64,000 bases of DNA from UBA9160 sp035489755 (GCA_035489755.1 DATGZK010000099.1:62001-126000), one strand, 5' to 3'. Shown: positions 16,763 to 26,169, counted from the stretch's first letter. Notes: generated by a model from the letters alone, not told the origin. Made by a program: numbers and translations.

Positions 16763-18376
16763 TCATGCGGCAGGCGGCACCGGGCGCCGGGCGAGGGCTC
16801 GCCGAGCGGCCTCGCGCACCTGCGCCTCACGCGATTCGCCGGCCACGGCGAGCGCTTGGAGGGCGGCGCTCCCGGGCAGCTTCGCTAGGGCGTCGATCGC
16901 CGTGAGCTTGAGCTCGCGCAGCGGGCGCCGCTTGAGCAAGCTCTTGCGAGCGAGTACCGCGGCCAAGTCGGGTGCGGCCTCGCTGCGGCCGAAGCGCGCA
17001 AAGGCACGCACGAGTTCCCGGGCCAGCTCAAAGTCGCCGCGAAAGAGTGCGCGGGGCAGCGCCTCGCGCAGCGCGTCGAAGGCGCGGGGGCTCGCGGTGG
17101 CGCCGAGGCAATAGGCTGCGAGCGATGCCACGCCGTCATCCCGTCGTTCGAGCGCCTCGACGAGCGCATCGATCGCGCTCGCGTGGCCGATCCGCACCAG
17201 CGCCTTGGCCGCTTCCCTGCGCAGCTCGGAATCCGGCCGTTGGAGCAGGCGGCGGAGGGTCGCCACCGCCGCTGGGTTCTGGATTTCGCCCGCAAAGCGC
17301 GCGGCGGTGCGTGCGCGGCGGAGGTCGCCCCCTTCCATGACACGGACAAGCTCGGGCGCTGCCTTCTCGCCGATCGCAATCAAGATGCCGGCGAGCTGGC
17401 CGCGCCGGTCTGCGTCCTTCTCGACTTCGATCCGGTGAAGCAGAATCGGCACCACCCGTGCGCCGAGCTGGAGCAGAAGCTGGGAGGCCCGGATGCTGGC
17501 CTCGGCCCCGCGCGCGCACGCCCGTGCAATCAGCGCCTCAAGCCGCGCCCCCGTGGCGAGCTCGGCGAGCTGCTGCGCCGCGATCTCCCGCTGAGGTGCG
17601 CTGCGCCGGGAAAGGTCCGAGGCATGCATGCCAAGGACGCGCATGGTGCGGTAGGCCTCGTCGGGAAAACCCGCCTCGAATAGGGCCGCGCCCTCCGCCC
17701 CGACCCTGGCTGCGAGCTCGGGGTAGCGGGCGTGATCCGTGCACGCGTCCAGCTCGCGCAGCAGCGAAACAAGCCGCGCGCCCTGCTCACCCGCCGCGGG
17801 GGCTTCGAGGGGGGACTGGTCGAGGCTGGGCGTGGACTTTTCCGGGCTTGGCGCCGGGCTTTCCTCCATCGCCGCCTCGGAGCGGGCCAGCGAAGCCGTG
17901 TCGTTCCCGCTGGCCTCGGAGCGCGCCCCTTGCTCACGCGCGCGCGCCTGGACGCTCGGGGCCTCGCGCGGCGGGTCTGCTGGGCGGCGGGGGGACTGAG
18001 GACCTCCCGCGAGCGCGTCCACGAGGGTCCTAAAGGCCCGAAGATCAAGGTCGCTCTCTAGGCGCAGGGCTCGCACGTCCCCCCGTGAGAGCTCGCGGGC
18101 AAGATCGTCAAGACGGCCCGGGAAGACGGGCTCGCTCCCCTCGGCCATGCGCACGCCCGTGGGTCCGATCTCGAGCTCAAGCCGGCCGTGGCGCTCGATC
18201 TCGGCGCGAAACGATCGGAAGCCCCGGTCGACGAGCTCGGCCAGCGCGGGATCGCCCTCGGCGTAGAACTGCCGGGCCTTGACCACGCGGCCAAGCTCCA
18301 ACAGGAGCGTTGCCACGTCGCTCGGCGTCCGCCCGCCGGAAGCCGGGAACTCCCTCGTTCTCTCGACCTGCTCCAT
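16763..18376 (-). CDS. HEAT-repeat protein, function unknown
   Basis: A 537-residue protein with no enzymatic motif. The N-terminal 130 residues are predicted globular and helical, then a low-complexity Pro/Ser/Glu stretch (about 135-190), then a long array of HEAT/PBS-lyase-like repeats (for example ATLRRLLQRPDSELRREAAKALVRIG). Such arrays form scaffolds for protein-protein contacts. Deltaproteobacteria carry many large HEAT proteins of this design. It is divergent from pgpA. No neighbour suggests a partner. Confidence 0.8.
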   Translation of the reverse strand: MEQVERTREFPASGGRTPSDVATLLLELGRVVKARQFYAEGDPALAELVDRGFRSFRAEIERHGRLELEIGPTGVRMAEGSEPVFPGRLDDLARELSRGDVRALRLESDLDLRAFRTLVDALAGGPQSPRRPADPPREAPSVQARAREQGARSEASGNDTASLARSEAAMEESPAPSPEKSTPSLDQSPLEAPAAGEQGARLVSLLRELDACTDHARYPELAARVGAEGAALFEAGFPDEAYRTMRVLGMHASDLSRRSAPQREIAAQQLAELATGARLEALIARACARGAEASIRASQLLLQLGARVVPILLHRIEVEKDADRRGQLAGILIAIGEKAAPELVRVMEGGDLRRARTAARFAGEIQNPAAVATLRRLLQRPDSELRREAAKALVRIGHASAIDALVEALERRDDGVASLAAYCLGATASPRAFDALREALPRALFRGDFELARELVRAFARFGRSEAAPDLAAVLARKSLLKRRPLRELKLTAIDALAKLPGSAALQALAVAGESREAQVREAARRALARRPVPPAA

Positions 18377-18480
18377 GCTACGCCGCCTCGCACACTCGCA
18401 AGAAGGACCCCTCCGCCCGCGGCGGCGCCCTCCGCTTCAATTCATCGACCCGTGGGGCTCCCTTCTTGACTCGCCAATGC

Positions 18481-19071
18481 GTGGCCGTGCGGCTACTCTT
18501 AGAAAGTGCGCCCGGCTCCCCCTCGCTGTGGCGCTTCCCCTCCGCACGAGCGGGCGGAAACCGCATCGAAACGCCTCTTCACACACGCAACAGCGCGCGC
18601 CCAGGTGGGCTCGCGGTGTGGATCGCCACGTTCTTTGGCGTCGGATATTGCCCCGTGGCCTCGGGCACGGCGGGATCGGCGGCGGGGGTCGCGCTGTTCG
18701 CCGCGCTCTCGCGCCTTTCGCCGCTGCTTTATCTACTCACCACCATCGCTCTTGTCTTTCTCGGGATCTGGGCAGCGGAGGAGTTCGGCCGCCAGTCCGG
18801 CACGCACGATGACGGTCGCATCGTGATCGACGAGGTGGCCGGGCAGCTTCTCACCCTTGTCCCGCTCGTCCTCTCGGGTCGCAGCGGCTCGGTCCCTCTC
18901 GTTGTGACCGGATTCGTCCTATTCCGGCTCTTTGATGTGTGGAAGCCCGGGCCTGTGCGCTGGCTCGAGCGCAACCTCTCGGGAGGGGCCGGCGTCGTGA
19001 TGGACGATGTGCTGGCGGGCGTCTTTGCGGCGACGGTGCTCGGCGCGATCGCATGGAAGTGGGAGGCATGA
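18481..19071 (+). CDS. pgpA: Phosphatidylglycerophosphatase A
   Basis: Membrane phosphatase that makes phosphatidylglycerol from its phosphate. The PgpA hallmarks are FFGVGYCPVASGTAGS near the N-terminus, DDGRIVIDEVAGQLL (catalytic acidic residues), LFRLFDVWKPGPVRWLE and a terminal DDVLAGVFAATVLG membrane segment. The start is uncertain: no ATG lies near the family N-terminus. GTG at 18481 or 18487 gives about 195 residues; GTG at 18616, preceded by AGGTGGG, would be shorter. Its stop overlaps the cinA ATG (ATGA), as in many pgpA-cinA-recA operons. Confidence 0.9.
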   Translation: MAVRLLLESAPGSPSLWRFPSARAGGNRIETPLHTRNSARPGGLAVWIATFFGVGYCPVASGTAGSAAGVALFAALSRLSPLLYLLTTIALVFLGIWAAEEFGRQSGTHDDGRIVIDEVAGQLLTLVPLVLSGRSGSVPLVVTGFVLFRLFDVWKPGPVRWLERNLSGGAGVVMDDVLAGVFAATVLGAIAWKWEA

Positions 19072-20342
19072 AGGCCGAGATCCTGACCATCGGTGACGAG
19101 CTCTTGCGCGGCGAAGTCATCGACTCGAACAAGGCCGTGCTCTCGGAGCGACTCCTCACGCTGGACATCGAGACCCGCTTCCACACTTCTGTGCGTGATG
19201 ACCCGGCGGACATGGAAGACGCGTTCCGCCGCGCCGCCGGCCGCGTCGACGTGATTCTCGTCTCGGGCGGGCTTGGGCCCACCCGCGACGATCTCACCAC
19301 CGAGGTGCTGGGCGCCAGCTTCGGCCGCAAGCTTGTGCTTGACCCGGCCTCGCTCGCGGCCCTTCGCGCTTTCTATGCCAGCGTTGGCCGCGAAATGGCT
19401 CCGAACAACGAGAAGCAGGCATGGTTCCCGGAAGGTGCCGAGGTGCTGCCGAACCCGATCGGAACAGCTCCCGGCTTCATGCTTGCGGTGGGCTCTGTCG
19501 TGTTCTTCTCCTTGCCCGGTGTCCCGCGCGAACTCGTGCGCATGATGGACGAACAGGTACTGCCGCGGCTCGCCGCACGCCGGGCACAGAGCGAGGTCGT
19601 TCGGGCGCGTCTTTTGCGAACTTTTGGAATGGGCGAGTCCAATCTCGACGACGTTCTCAAGGACATCGCCTCGAGCGGGGATGTGACGCTTGGCTTTCGC
19701 ACGGCTTTTCCCGACAACTATCTGCGCCCGCTGGCCCGCGCCAAAAGCGCGGCCGAAGCGGACGCAAAGCTTGCCCACGTTTGCGAGGCCATCCGCGCGC
19801 GCCTCGGCCTGCTTGTCTACGGCGAAGGCGATGAGACCATGGAAAGGGTCGCCGGCGCGCTCTTGCGCGCGCAGAGCAAGACCATCGCGGTCGCGGAGTC
19901 GTGTACGGGCGGGCTCCTTGCCCAGCGGATTACTTCCGTGCCCGGCGCCTCGGACTACTTTCTCGGCGGGATCGCGGCCTACGCCAACTCCGCCAAGGAG
20001 GCGCTGCTCGGCATCCCGCGCAGTCTGCTCGAGCGTGAGGGCGCGGTGTCGGAGCCTGTGGCCCGCAAGATGGCCGAGCAGGTGCGTGCCCGCTTTGGAG
20101 CAGACGTGGGTCTTTCCACGACCGGCATCTCGGGTCCCGGCGGAGGCACGAAGGACAAGCCCGTGGGCCTTGTCCATCTGGCGCTCGCCGACGCGGCGGG
20201 CACCCATGCCGATCACTTCGTCTTTCCCCTGGACCGCGAGCGGCACCGTGTGCTCACGGCTCAGCTGGCGCTCGACTGGGTGCGACGTCGCATGCTCGGC
20301 GCGCCGCTCGATCCGCCTACGATCTTGCGGAGGAAGCAGTGA
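19068..20342 (+). CDS. cinA: CinA family protein (NMN amidohydrolase / ADP-ribose pyrophosphatase type)
   Basis: A 424-residue full-length CinA. The N-terminal COG1058/MoCF-like domain (1-250) begins MKAEILTIGDELLRGEVIDSN and has SGGLGPTRDDLT. The C-terminal PncC domain (about 265-420) has AESCTGGLLAQRITSVPGAS and STTGISGPGGGT, the NMN deamidase active-site region. The protein recycles NMN released by DNA ligase and other NAD-consuming reactions. ATG overlaps the pgpA stop. It is followed by thpR and recA, the common cinA-recA arrangement. Confidence 0.95.
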   Translation: MKAEILTIGDELLRGEVIDSNKAVLSERLLTLDIETRFHTSVRDDPADMEDAFRRAAGRVDVILVSGGLGPTRDDLTTEVLGASFGRKLVLDPASLAALRAFYASVGREMAPNNEKQAWFPEGAEVLPNPIGTAPGFMLAVGSVVFFSLPGVPRELVRMMDEQVLPRLAARRAQSEVVRARLLRTFGMGESNLDDVLKDIASSGDVTLGFRTAFPDNYLRPLARAKSAAEADAKLAHVCEAIRARLGLLVYGEGDETMERVAGALLRAQSKTIAVAESCTGGLLAQRITSVPGASDYFLGGIAAYANSAKEALLGIPRSLLEREGAVSEPVARKMAEQVRARFGADVGLSTTGISGPGGGTKDKPVGLVHLALADAAGTHADHFVFPLDRERHRVLTAQLALDWVRRRMLGAPLDPPTILRRKQ

Positions 20343-20343
20343 C

Positions 20344-21078
20344 GTGGCGGGGGAGCAGACACCGCGCCAACGCCGAGCGGAAGGCTCGCTTCGTGCACAG
20401 GGGCCGCGCGGGGAGCTGCGGGCTTTCTTTGCACTCGACCTTTGCGAGGAGGCACGCCGCGCCGCCGGCGGCATCATCCGCGAGCTGCGCGCCCGGCCGA
20501 GCGGGGACCAGGTGCGCTGGGTCCGCGCGGAGACCCTGCACATGACCCTGCGCTTTCTCGGTCGTACAGCGCGAGCGCATGTGCCTGCGCTCCTCCAGCA
20601 CGTCGCCTCGCAGCTCGAGGCCGTGCCCGCGTTCATGCTCGACCTCGGCGAGGTCAAAGCCTTCCCGTCGCTGCGCCACCCGCGCGTTGTCGCCCTGGAT
20701 CTCGAGCCCGAAGCGCCCGTCCTCCACTTGGCGCGCGCTGTCGACGCCGGTGTGGTCGCGGCGGGCTTCGAGCCTGAGCCGCGCCCCTTCCGCGGACACG
20801 TGACGCTCGGCCGCGCCCAGTCCGCGGGTCGGACCCGCCACGGAGGGATCCCCTCCCTCGAAGGGCTTGCACCCCGGCCGCCCACGCCCTGCGCTGTGCG
20901 CGAGATCGTGCTCTTCGAAAGCACGCTCGGCTCAGAGGGTTCGATCTACACGCCTCTTGAGCGCATCGCCCTCGGATGCGGGGCGGCGGCGGACGCCGCT
21001 TCCCAAAGCCAAGTTCACCCCGATTCCGGAGTTCCGGAGGAGACACCCCATGGCCACAACGACCGCCACACCCGCTAG
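20344..21078 (+). CDS. thpR: RNA 2',3'-cyclic phosphodiesterase ThpR (LigT family)
   Basis: A 244-residue 2H phosphoesterase acting on RNA 2',3'-cyclic ends. The two defining HxTx motifs are present: HMTLRFLG and HVTLGRAQ. Start is the GTG 1 nt after the cinA stop; the first 25 residues are basic and unlike the fold, which begins LRAFFALDL. The 3' end runs 29 nt past the recA ATG, so the last residues are encoded over recA's ribosome-binding region. The cinA-thpR-recA order is known in several proteobacteria. Confidence 0.9.
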   Translation: MAGEQTPRQRRAEGSLRAQGPRGELRAFFALDLCEEARRAAGGIIRELRARPSGDQVRWVRAETLHMTLRFLGRTARAHVPALLQHVASQLEAVPAFMLDLGEVKAFPSLRHPRVVALDLEPEAPVLHLARAVDAGVVAAGFEPEPRPFRGHVTLGRAQSAGRTRHGGIPSLEGLAPRPPTPCAVREIVLFESTLGSEGSIYTPLERIALGCGAAADAASQSQVHPDSGVPEETPHGHNDRHTR

Positions 21079-22129
21079 CCCGCGCGAGGGCGCACGAGAT
21101 CAGAACAAGCGCAAGGCGATTGAGCTTGCCGTCTCGACGATCGAGAAGCAGTTCGGCAAGGGCTCGATCTTGAAGATGAGCGACGATGCCATTGATAAGG
21201 AAGTCGAGGCCATCTCGTCGGGCTCGCCGAGCCTCGACCTGGCCCTCGGGATCGGCGGCTACCCGCGCGGCCGCGTGGTCGAGATTTACGGGCCAGAGTC
21301 GAGCGGCAAGACGACACTTGCACTCCACGCCGTGGCCGAGATCCAGAAGCAGGGCGGGGTGGCAGCGTTCATCGATGCCGAGCACGCCCTCGATGTGGGC
21401 TACGCACGCAAGCTCGGCGTCAAGATCGACGATCTGCTGGTCTCACAGCCCGACACGGGCGAACAGGCGCTCGAGATCACCGATGTGCTGCTGCGCTCTG
21501 GCGCGGTCGACCTCGTGGTGGTCGACTCCGTCGCAGCGCTCGTGCCAAAGGCCGAGATCGAGGGGGAGATGGGCGACCAGCACATGGGGCTGCAGGCGCG
21601 CCTCATGAGCCAGGCACTGCGCAAGCTGACCGGCACCGTCTCCAAGTCCAACGCCACGGTGATCTTCATCAACCAGATTCGCATGAAGATCGGCGTGATG
21701 TTCGGCAATCCCGAAACCACAACCGGCGGCAACGCGCTGAAATTCTACGCCTCGGTGCGCCTCGACGTACGCCGCATCGCGGCGATCAAAGAGGGCGAGG
21801 AGGTCGTCGGTAGCCGCACGCGGGTGAAGGTGGTGAAGAACAAAGTGGCACCGCCCTTCCGCCAGGCAGAGTTCGACATCCTTTACAACGAGGGCATCTC
21901 CGTCGAGGGAGATCTGCTCGATCTCGCGTGTGAGGCCGGCATCGTGGAAAAGAGCGGTTCGTGGTTCTCTTACGAGAGTGAGCGCATCGGTCAAGGTCGC
22001 GAGCAGGCGCGCAAGTTCCTGAAGGAGAATCCGGATGTCCGCTCGCGCATCGCCGACGCGGTGTATGCGGCAAAGGGTGTGAAGCGGGCCGTGCCGACCG
22101 GGTCCGACGGCGCAGCGGTGGAGGCGTAG
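21050..22129 (+). CDS. recA: Recombinase RecA
   Basis: A 359-residue RecA, normal length. Features include Walker A GPESSGKTT, VDSVAALVPKAE (Walker B region), the QALRKLTG... loop L1/L2 region, FINQIRMKIGVMFGNPETTTGG and a short acidic-poor C-tail. It pairs homologous DNA and triggers LexA cleavage. The ATG has GGAGGAG 8 nt upstream. Translation starts inside the end of thpR. I could not identify a convincing LexA box, so expression may depend on the upstream operon. Confidence 0.98.
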   Translation: MATTTATPASPREGARDQNKRKAIELAVSTIEKQFGKGSILKMSDDAIDKEVEAISSGSPSLDLALGIGGYPRGRVVEIYGPESSGKTTLALHAVAEIQKQGGVAAFIDAEHALDVGYARKLGVKIDDLLVSQPDTGEQALEITDVLLRSGAVDLVVVDSVAALVPKAEIEGEMGDQHMGLQARLMSQALRKLTGTVSKSNATVIFINQIRMKIGVMFGNPETTTGGNALKFYASVRLDVRRIAAIKEGEEVVGSRTRVKVVKNKVAPPFRQAEFDILYNEGISVEGDLLDLACEAGIVEKSGSWFSYESERIGQGREQARKFLKENPDVRSRIADAVYAAKGVKRAVPTGSDGAAVEA

Positions 22130-22217
22130 CTCCCGGCGAGGGTGCCTCGCCGCGCCCCAAGCCCTCCCGCCAGTGTGCTGTCAGGAGTGCGGGGTTCCGG
22201 TCGCTGACTTTCCATCC

Positions 22218-22241
22218 CTCCTGCCACGAAGCTGGCAGGAG
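22218..22241 (+). terminator. Stem-loop after recA, probable terminator
   Basis: CTCCTGCCA and TGGCAGGAG pair perfectly (9 bp) around CGAAGC, 88 nt past the recA stop. No T-run follows on either strand, so termination is likely but not certain. Confidence 0.5.
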
Positions 22242-22334
22242 ACCTCCTCTACTCTCCCTATGACCCGCCCCTGGCCGAATCGCGGGAAACGGCAAAGTGG
22301 GTGGAAATTCCAAGGGAAAGAGAGGAGGGTGGGG

Positions 22335-22679
22335 ATGCGCAGCCCGGTCGTCCGTTTCGAGGTCGTAGGTCAGGATGCTGACAAGCTCCGGAGCTTCTAT
22401 GGCGAACTCTTGGGCTGGAGCTTCCAGGGCATCGGCGCCATGAACTATGGGGTCGTGGCTGCGGGGGAGGGCGGAATTCCGGGCGGCATCGGTGAGGCGC
22501 AGGGCGCACAGGGCTGGCTGACCTTCTACACCCAAGTGCCTGACCTTCGAGCGGCCCTCGCCAAGGCCGAGCGCATGGGAAGCCGGGTGCTCTTGCCCAT
22601 GCGGCGACTCGGCGACACCACGATCGCCGTCATTTCCGACCCGGAAGGGAACCCCGTGGGCCTCTGTACGGCGGCGTAA
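22335..22679 (+). CDS. VOC (glyoxalase/bleomycin-resistance fold) protein
   Basis: A 114-residue single VOC domain. It opens VVRFEVVGQDADKLRSFYGELLGW, the usual first beta-alpha-beta unit, and ends VISDPEGNPVGL, the standard closing strand. Typical of the CFB/PhnB-like branch that acts on or sequesters small molecules; the substrate is not predictable. Start is chosen at the ATG at 22335 with GGAGGGTGGGG directly upstream; the open frame extends upstream to 22173 without homology. A WYL regulator follows 54 nt later and may be co-transcribed. Confidence 0.85.
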   Translation: MRSPVVRFEVVGQDADKLRSFYGELLGWSFQGIGAMNYGVVAAGEGGIPGGIGEAQGAQGWLTFYTQVPDLRAALAKAERMGSRVLLPMRRLGDTTIAVISDPEGNPVGLCTAA

Positions 22680-22733
22680 ACCGCGCCGCGCTGCGGGAGC
22701 GCGGCAGTCGGCCAGAGCGCAAGGACTGAGGGC

Positions 22734-23429
22734 ATGCGACGCGCGGACCGTCTTTTCCAACTCGTCCACCACCTGCGCGCGCGCCGCTTTGCGACCGGCG
22801 ATCAGCTCGCCCGGGAGCTCGGCGTCTCGACGCGCACGGTCTACCGCGACGTGCGCGACCTCGAGGCCTCGGGTGTGCCGATCCGCGGCGAGGCGGGCGT
22901 CGGCTATCGGCTCGACCGCGGCTACGAGCTCCCGCCCCTCACCTTTACGAGCGAGGAGCTCGAGGGACTGGTGCTCGGCGCGCGGATCGTCGGTGCGTGG
23001 GCGGACGCCGGGCTCGCCTCCGCCGTACACAGCGCGATGACGAAGATCGAGGCTGCGGTGCCGCAAGCCCTGCGCCAGGTACTGCTCGACACGGCGCTCT
23101 TCGCACCCGGGATTCCCTGGGCAGCGGCGATGGCGCGCGACATGGCGCTCCTGCGCCGGGCCATTGGCGAGCGGCGCAGGATCAACTTTGGCTACACGCG
23201 TTCGGACGGCGAGCGAACCGAGCGCGCGGTGCGCCCGCTCGGCATGTACTTTTGGGGCAGCAAGTGGACGCTCGCCGCATGGTGCGAGCTGCGCCGCGAC
23301 TACCGCAGCTTCCGGCCCGACCGCATGGAGGGTGTGAAGCTCCTCGACGAGACCTTCAACGAGGGCGACGGCGTCAGTCTCGCCGACTTCCTCGCACGCA
23401 GCGGTGCGGAAGGCGCCGAGCGGGCCTAG
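22734..23429 (+). CDS. HTH-WYL transcriptional regulator (YafY family)
   Basis: A 231-residue regulator. The N-terminal HTH_11/DeoR-like helix-turn-helix (RRADRLFQLVHHLR...ATGDQLARELGVSTRTVYRDVRDLE) is followed by a linker and a WYL domain (about 140-210, INFGYTRSDGERTERAVRPLGMYFWGSKWTLAAWCELR). WYL domains sense ligands or nucleic acid. Such regulators often sit beside the VOC genes they control, as here. Convergent with the P450 gene. Confidence 0.92.
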   Translation: MRRADRLFQLVHHLRARRFATGDQLARELGVSTRTVYRDVRDLEASGVPIRGEAGVGYRLDRGYELPPLTFTSEELEGLVLGARIVGAWADAGLASAVHSAMTKIEAAVPQALRQVLLDTALFAPGIPWAAAMARDMALLRRAIGERRRINFGYTRSDGERTERAVRPLGMYFWGSKWTLAAWCELRRDYRSFRPDRMEGVKLLDETFNEGDGVSLADFLARSGAEGAERA

Positions 23430-23479
23430 GCCCCCCGCGGTTTCCGCGCGGAGGGTGGGAAGCCGGATGCCGCTTCGTG

Positions 23480-24694
23480 TCAGCGCCGGAACAACACCGG
23501 CAGGTGCTCGACTCCGTGGATGAGGCGCGAGGCCAAGAGCTCGGGCGGGCCGGCGAGTTCGAGGTGGGGGTAGCGCGCAAGCAGCTCTTCGAAAAAGACC
23601 CCAGCCTCGAGGCGTGCGAGAGGGGCTCCAAGGCACAGGTGCTCGCCGAAGCCGAACGCAAGATGGCGCTGGTGGGCGTGGTCGCGGCCGACATCGAACC
23701 GATCGGAGTCCTCGCCCCAGACCTCTTCGTCGCGGTTCGCGGACCCGTAGAGCAGGAGCAGCACCTCTCCCTCCGCGATCTTGCGGCCTCGCAGCAGTGT
23801 CTCTCGCGTCGCGGTGCGGGTGAAGCTGCGCACGGGGGTCCACCAGCGCAGCATCTCCTCCACCGCGTTGGGGAGGAGGGAGGTGTCGGCAAGAAGCTGG
23901 CGCTTCTGGTCGGGGTTTCGCATCAAGAGGAGAGAGCCGCCCGAGATCAGGTTGCGGGTCGTCTCGTTGCCAGCGGCGAGGAGGGTCGCGCAGAAGATCA
24001 GAATCTCAGGGTCGGAGAGCTGCGTGCCTTCGATTTCTGCACGGGCCAGGGTTGAGATCAAATCGTCTTTGGGGGCGCGCCGGCGCTCGCGCAAAACGCC
24101 TTGGAAATATCCCAGCATCTCGCCGAGCGCAGCATCGGTCGCGGCGCTGCGGCCGCCGCCGCCCGCCTCGATCATGGCGTCGGACCAGCGCTTAAAGTCC
24201 GATCGATCGCTGCGTGCAACGCCGAGCATTTCGGCGATCACGTAAATCGGGATCGGAACCGCCAGTGCCTCGACCAAGTCCGCCTCCGTCTGCGGCTCGA
24301 TCGCCTCCATACACTCGCGAACGATCTGACGGACCATTGTCTCAAGACCCTGGGTCACCCGCGGCGTAAAGGCCTGGATCACGAGTTTGCGGTGGCGGTT
24401 GTGGTCCGGCGGGTCCATCTCGAGGATGGACGGTGGTACGCCAAACGGCCGCTCGAAGTTGGGTCCGATCCCGATCTGGATGCCGCGGGCCGAGGTGAAG
24501 CGCTGGGGATCGCGCGAGACGACCACGATGTCCGCGTGCTTGAGCAGACACCACATCCCGCCCGATTCCGGATACCACGGTAGGGGATCTTCCCGACGCA
24601 GGCGCCGAAAGCTTGGGTCGCAATCGCCGAGGTAAAACTCCGGAAGATCGGGTGCGAAGTCAGAGCCCATTTCCTGTTTCTCACGTTCCGTCAT
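23480..24694 (-). CDS. Cytochrome P450
   Basis: A 404-residue soluble bacterial class I P450. The I-helix oxygen-activating motif is LLAAGNETTRN, the K-helix ExxR is AVEEMLRW, and the heme loop is FGFGEHLCLGAPLAR with the axial Cys. Family length is normal. It needs a ferredoxin and reductase, neither of which is nearby. The substrate is unknown: the region resembles bacterial steroid or fatty-acid hydroxylases only in general shape. Transcribed toward the WYL regulator. The IDO-like gene lies 161 nt upstream on the same strand but has no clear shared operon. Confidence 0.95.
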   Translation of the reverse strand: MTEREKQEMGSDFAPDLPEFYLGDCDPSFRRLRREDPLPWYPESGGMWCLLKHADIVVVSRDPQRFTSARGIQIGIGPNFERPFGVPPSILEMDPPDHNRHRKLVIQAFTPRVTQGLETMVRQIVRECMEAIEPQTEADLVEALAVPIPIYVIAEMLGVARSDRSDFKRWSDAMIEAGGGGRSAATDAALGEMLGYFQGVLRERRRAPKDDLISTLARAEIEGTQLSDPEILIFCATLLAAGNETTRNLISGGSLLLMRNPDQKRQLLADTSLLPNAVEEMLRWWTPVRSFTRTATRETLLRGRKIAEGEVLLLLYGSANRDEEVWGEDSDRFDVGRDHAHQRHLAFGFGEHLCLGAPLARLEAGVFFEELLARYPHLELAGPPELLASRLIHGVEHLPVLFRR

Positions 24695-24855
24695 CGGCTG
24701 GTGTCCCTTCGCGGGCGGTGTTCCGGCACAAGGTGCGCTCGGGGTCGATGCTAGAAAGAGCCGCTGAAAGAACCAAATCCCACGGGCCTCGGGGCTTCGT
24801 CCAGATCCTCTGGCGCGCCTTGCTCCGGGGGTTGCCCCTTCAGGCTCGGCGGGGG

Positions 24856-26043
24856 CTAGCGCAGGCGGTGGCGGCCCGTCTCGTCGCGGTGCTTTTTCAG
24901 GTACGCCATGAAGGGGGTCCCGCCGGTGCCAATGTCGGTGGGATTCGCGGCGCAGGCCTGACTCTGGCGGTGGATGTAACGCGCCGCGTACTCAAGGTGC
25001 GTGGCGCGGAAGTGCTCGAGCCAGTGGAGGCACGCGTCATACGCCTCGACGAGCGAGGCGTGGCCGGAGCCAAGCTCGCGAACGGCCTCGCGCAGGGAGG
25101 GCCCGGCCTCGAGCTGCTCCAGGAAGGCGCGGTGGCCCGGCGGCATGTAGCCGCGCATCTCGGTCAGGTAGGCGCGAAGGGGATCGGCCGCGTGGCCGAC
25201 ACCGAGGAGCGCGTCGAGCGCCGGGACAATTCCGCTCTGCGCGCCCGTCTCGCCGCGCAGACGCTGGCCACGTCCGTGAAAGGCCGCTACCCCATCGTAC
25301 ACAAGGCCGTGTGGAAGGGCGGGATGGTCCTTCCAGCCGTGGATCCAGGGCCGAACCCGCTGATAGTAGATATAGGGATCGCAGCGCTCGGGCATGCGGA
25401 GCAGGATCGCAACCAGGGCTTCGAGGCCCTCGGCCACCGTCGTGAGGAGGCCCTCAAGGCGTGCGGCATCTCCCAGCCGCGCTGCGTCTTGCGCGGGCAA
25501 GGCTGCGGCCAAAAGGCCGGCGGCGCGCGCCTCGATCGCCACGTGGATCGTGACGAACCAGTCCTCGTCCATGCCGCCCAGGAAGTTCTGGAGCAGGGCG
25601 AGGTTGTCGAGCGCGAGGGGCAGGGTTGGATCGAGGCGACGCCAGTTGTCGAGGGCGTAGGAGGCGTAGGACAGGACGGGCGGACGGCCGAGCCGCTTGG
25701 CGAGGGCGCACCAGGGGAGGGCGAGGACTTGCGGGACCCTCTCGGCGGGAGGGTCGGACTCGAACACAAACGCGTGTCCGAGAAACGAGAGCAGCAGCAT
25801 GGCACGGCGCAGCTCGCCTTCGGAGCGAAGCGCCGCGGGGTCGAGCAGCGGGAGGGCGCGCACGGAGCGCCGGAGCGTCGCGGTGAGCAGGCGCTTGGGA
25901 AGCTCGGAGGCGAGCTCCTCCCATGCGGCGAAGGCCCCGGGGAGCGTTTCGCAGGGATCGACCTCGGGCAGGAACCCGCGCTCCGGGCTCATGCCGAAAC
26001 GCTCGAGCTTGACTTCCCCGCGCACAGCTGTGTGCGGCGGCAC
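24856..26043 (-). CDS. Indoleamine 2,3-dioxygenase-like heme protein
   Basis: A 395-residue protein of the IDO family, which opens the tryptophan indole ring to N-formylkynurenine using heme and O2. Characteristic blocks: FLGGMDEDWFVTIHV, VRPWIHGW, LRGETGAQSGIVPALD, MRGYMPPGHRAFL, HLEYAARYIH (region of the proximal heme His) and the C-terminal GTGGTPFMAYLKKHRDE. The GTG start has GGGGGAG at ideal spacing; ATG at 25992 is an alternative. No kynureninase or kynurenine formamidase gene is adjacent, so the physiological role is unclear. Bacterial IDOs often act poorly on tryptophan in vitro. Confidence 0.85.
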   Translation of the reverse strand: MPPHTAVRGEVKLERFGMSPERGFLPEVDPCETLPGAFAAWEELASELPKRLLTATLRRSVRALPLLDPAALRSEGELRRAMLLLSFLGHAFVFESDPPAERVPQVLALPWCALAKRLGRPPVLSYASYALDNWRRLDPTLPLALDNLALLQNFLGGMDEDWFVTIHVAIEARAAGLLAAALPAQDAARLGDAARLEGLLTTVAEGLEALVAILLRMPERCDPYIYYQRVRPWIHGWKDHPALPHGLVYDGVAAFHGRGQRLRGETGAQSGIVPALDALLGVGHAADPLRAYLTEMRGYMPPGHRAFLEQLEAGPSLREAVRELGSGHASLVEAYDACLHWLEHFRATHLEYAARYIHRQSQACAANPTDIGTGGTPFMAYLKKHRDETGRHRLR

Positions 26044-26169
26044 CGCTCCCCCTTCCGCTCGCGAACTCTTCTTCGGAGAATCGGGAGCCGCGCTAAACCC
26101 CGACGGACAGTTCGCGGCGCCGCGCCTCGCGGCGCGGGGAGGGCGGCCCTGCTGCGCGAGCGCCTCGCC

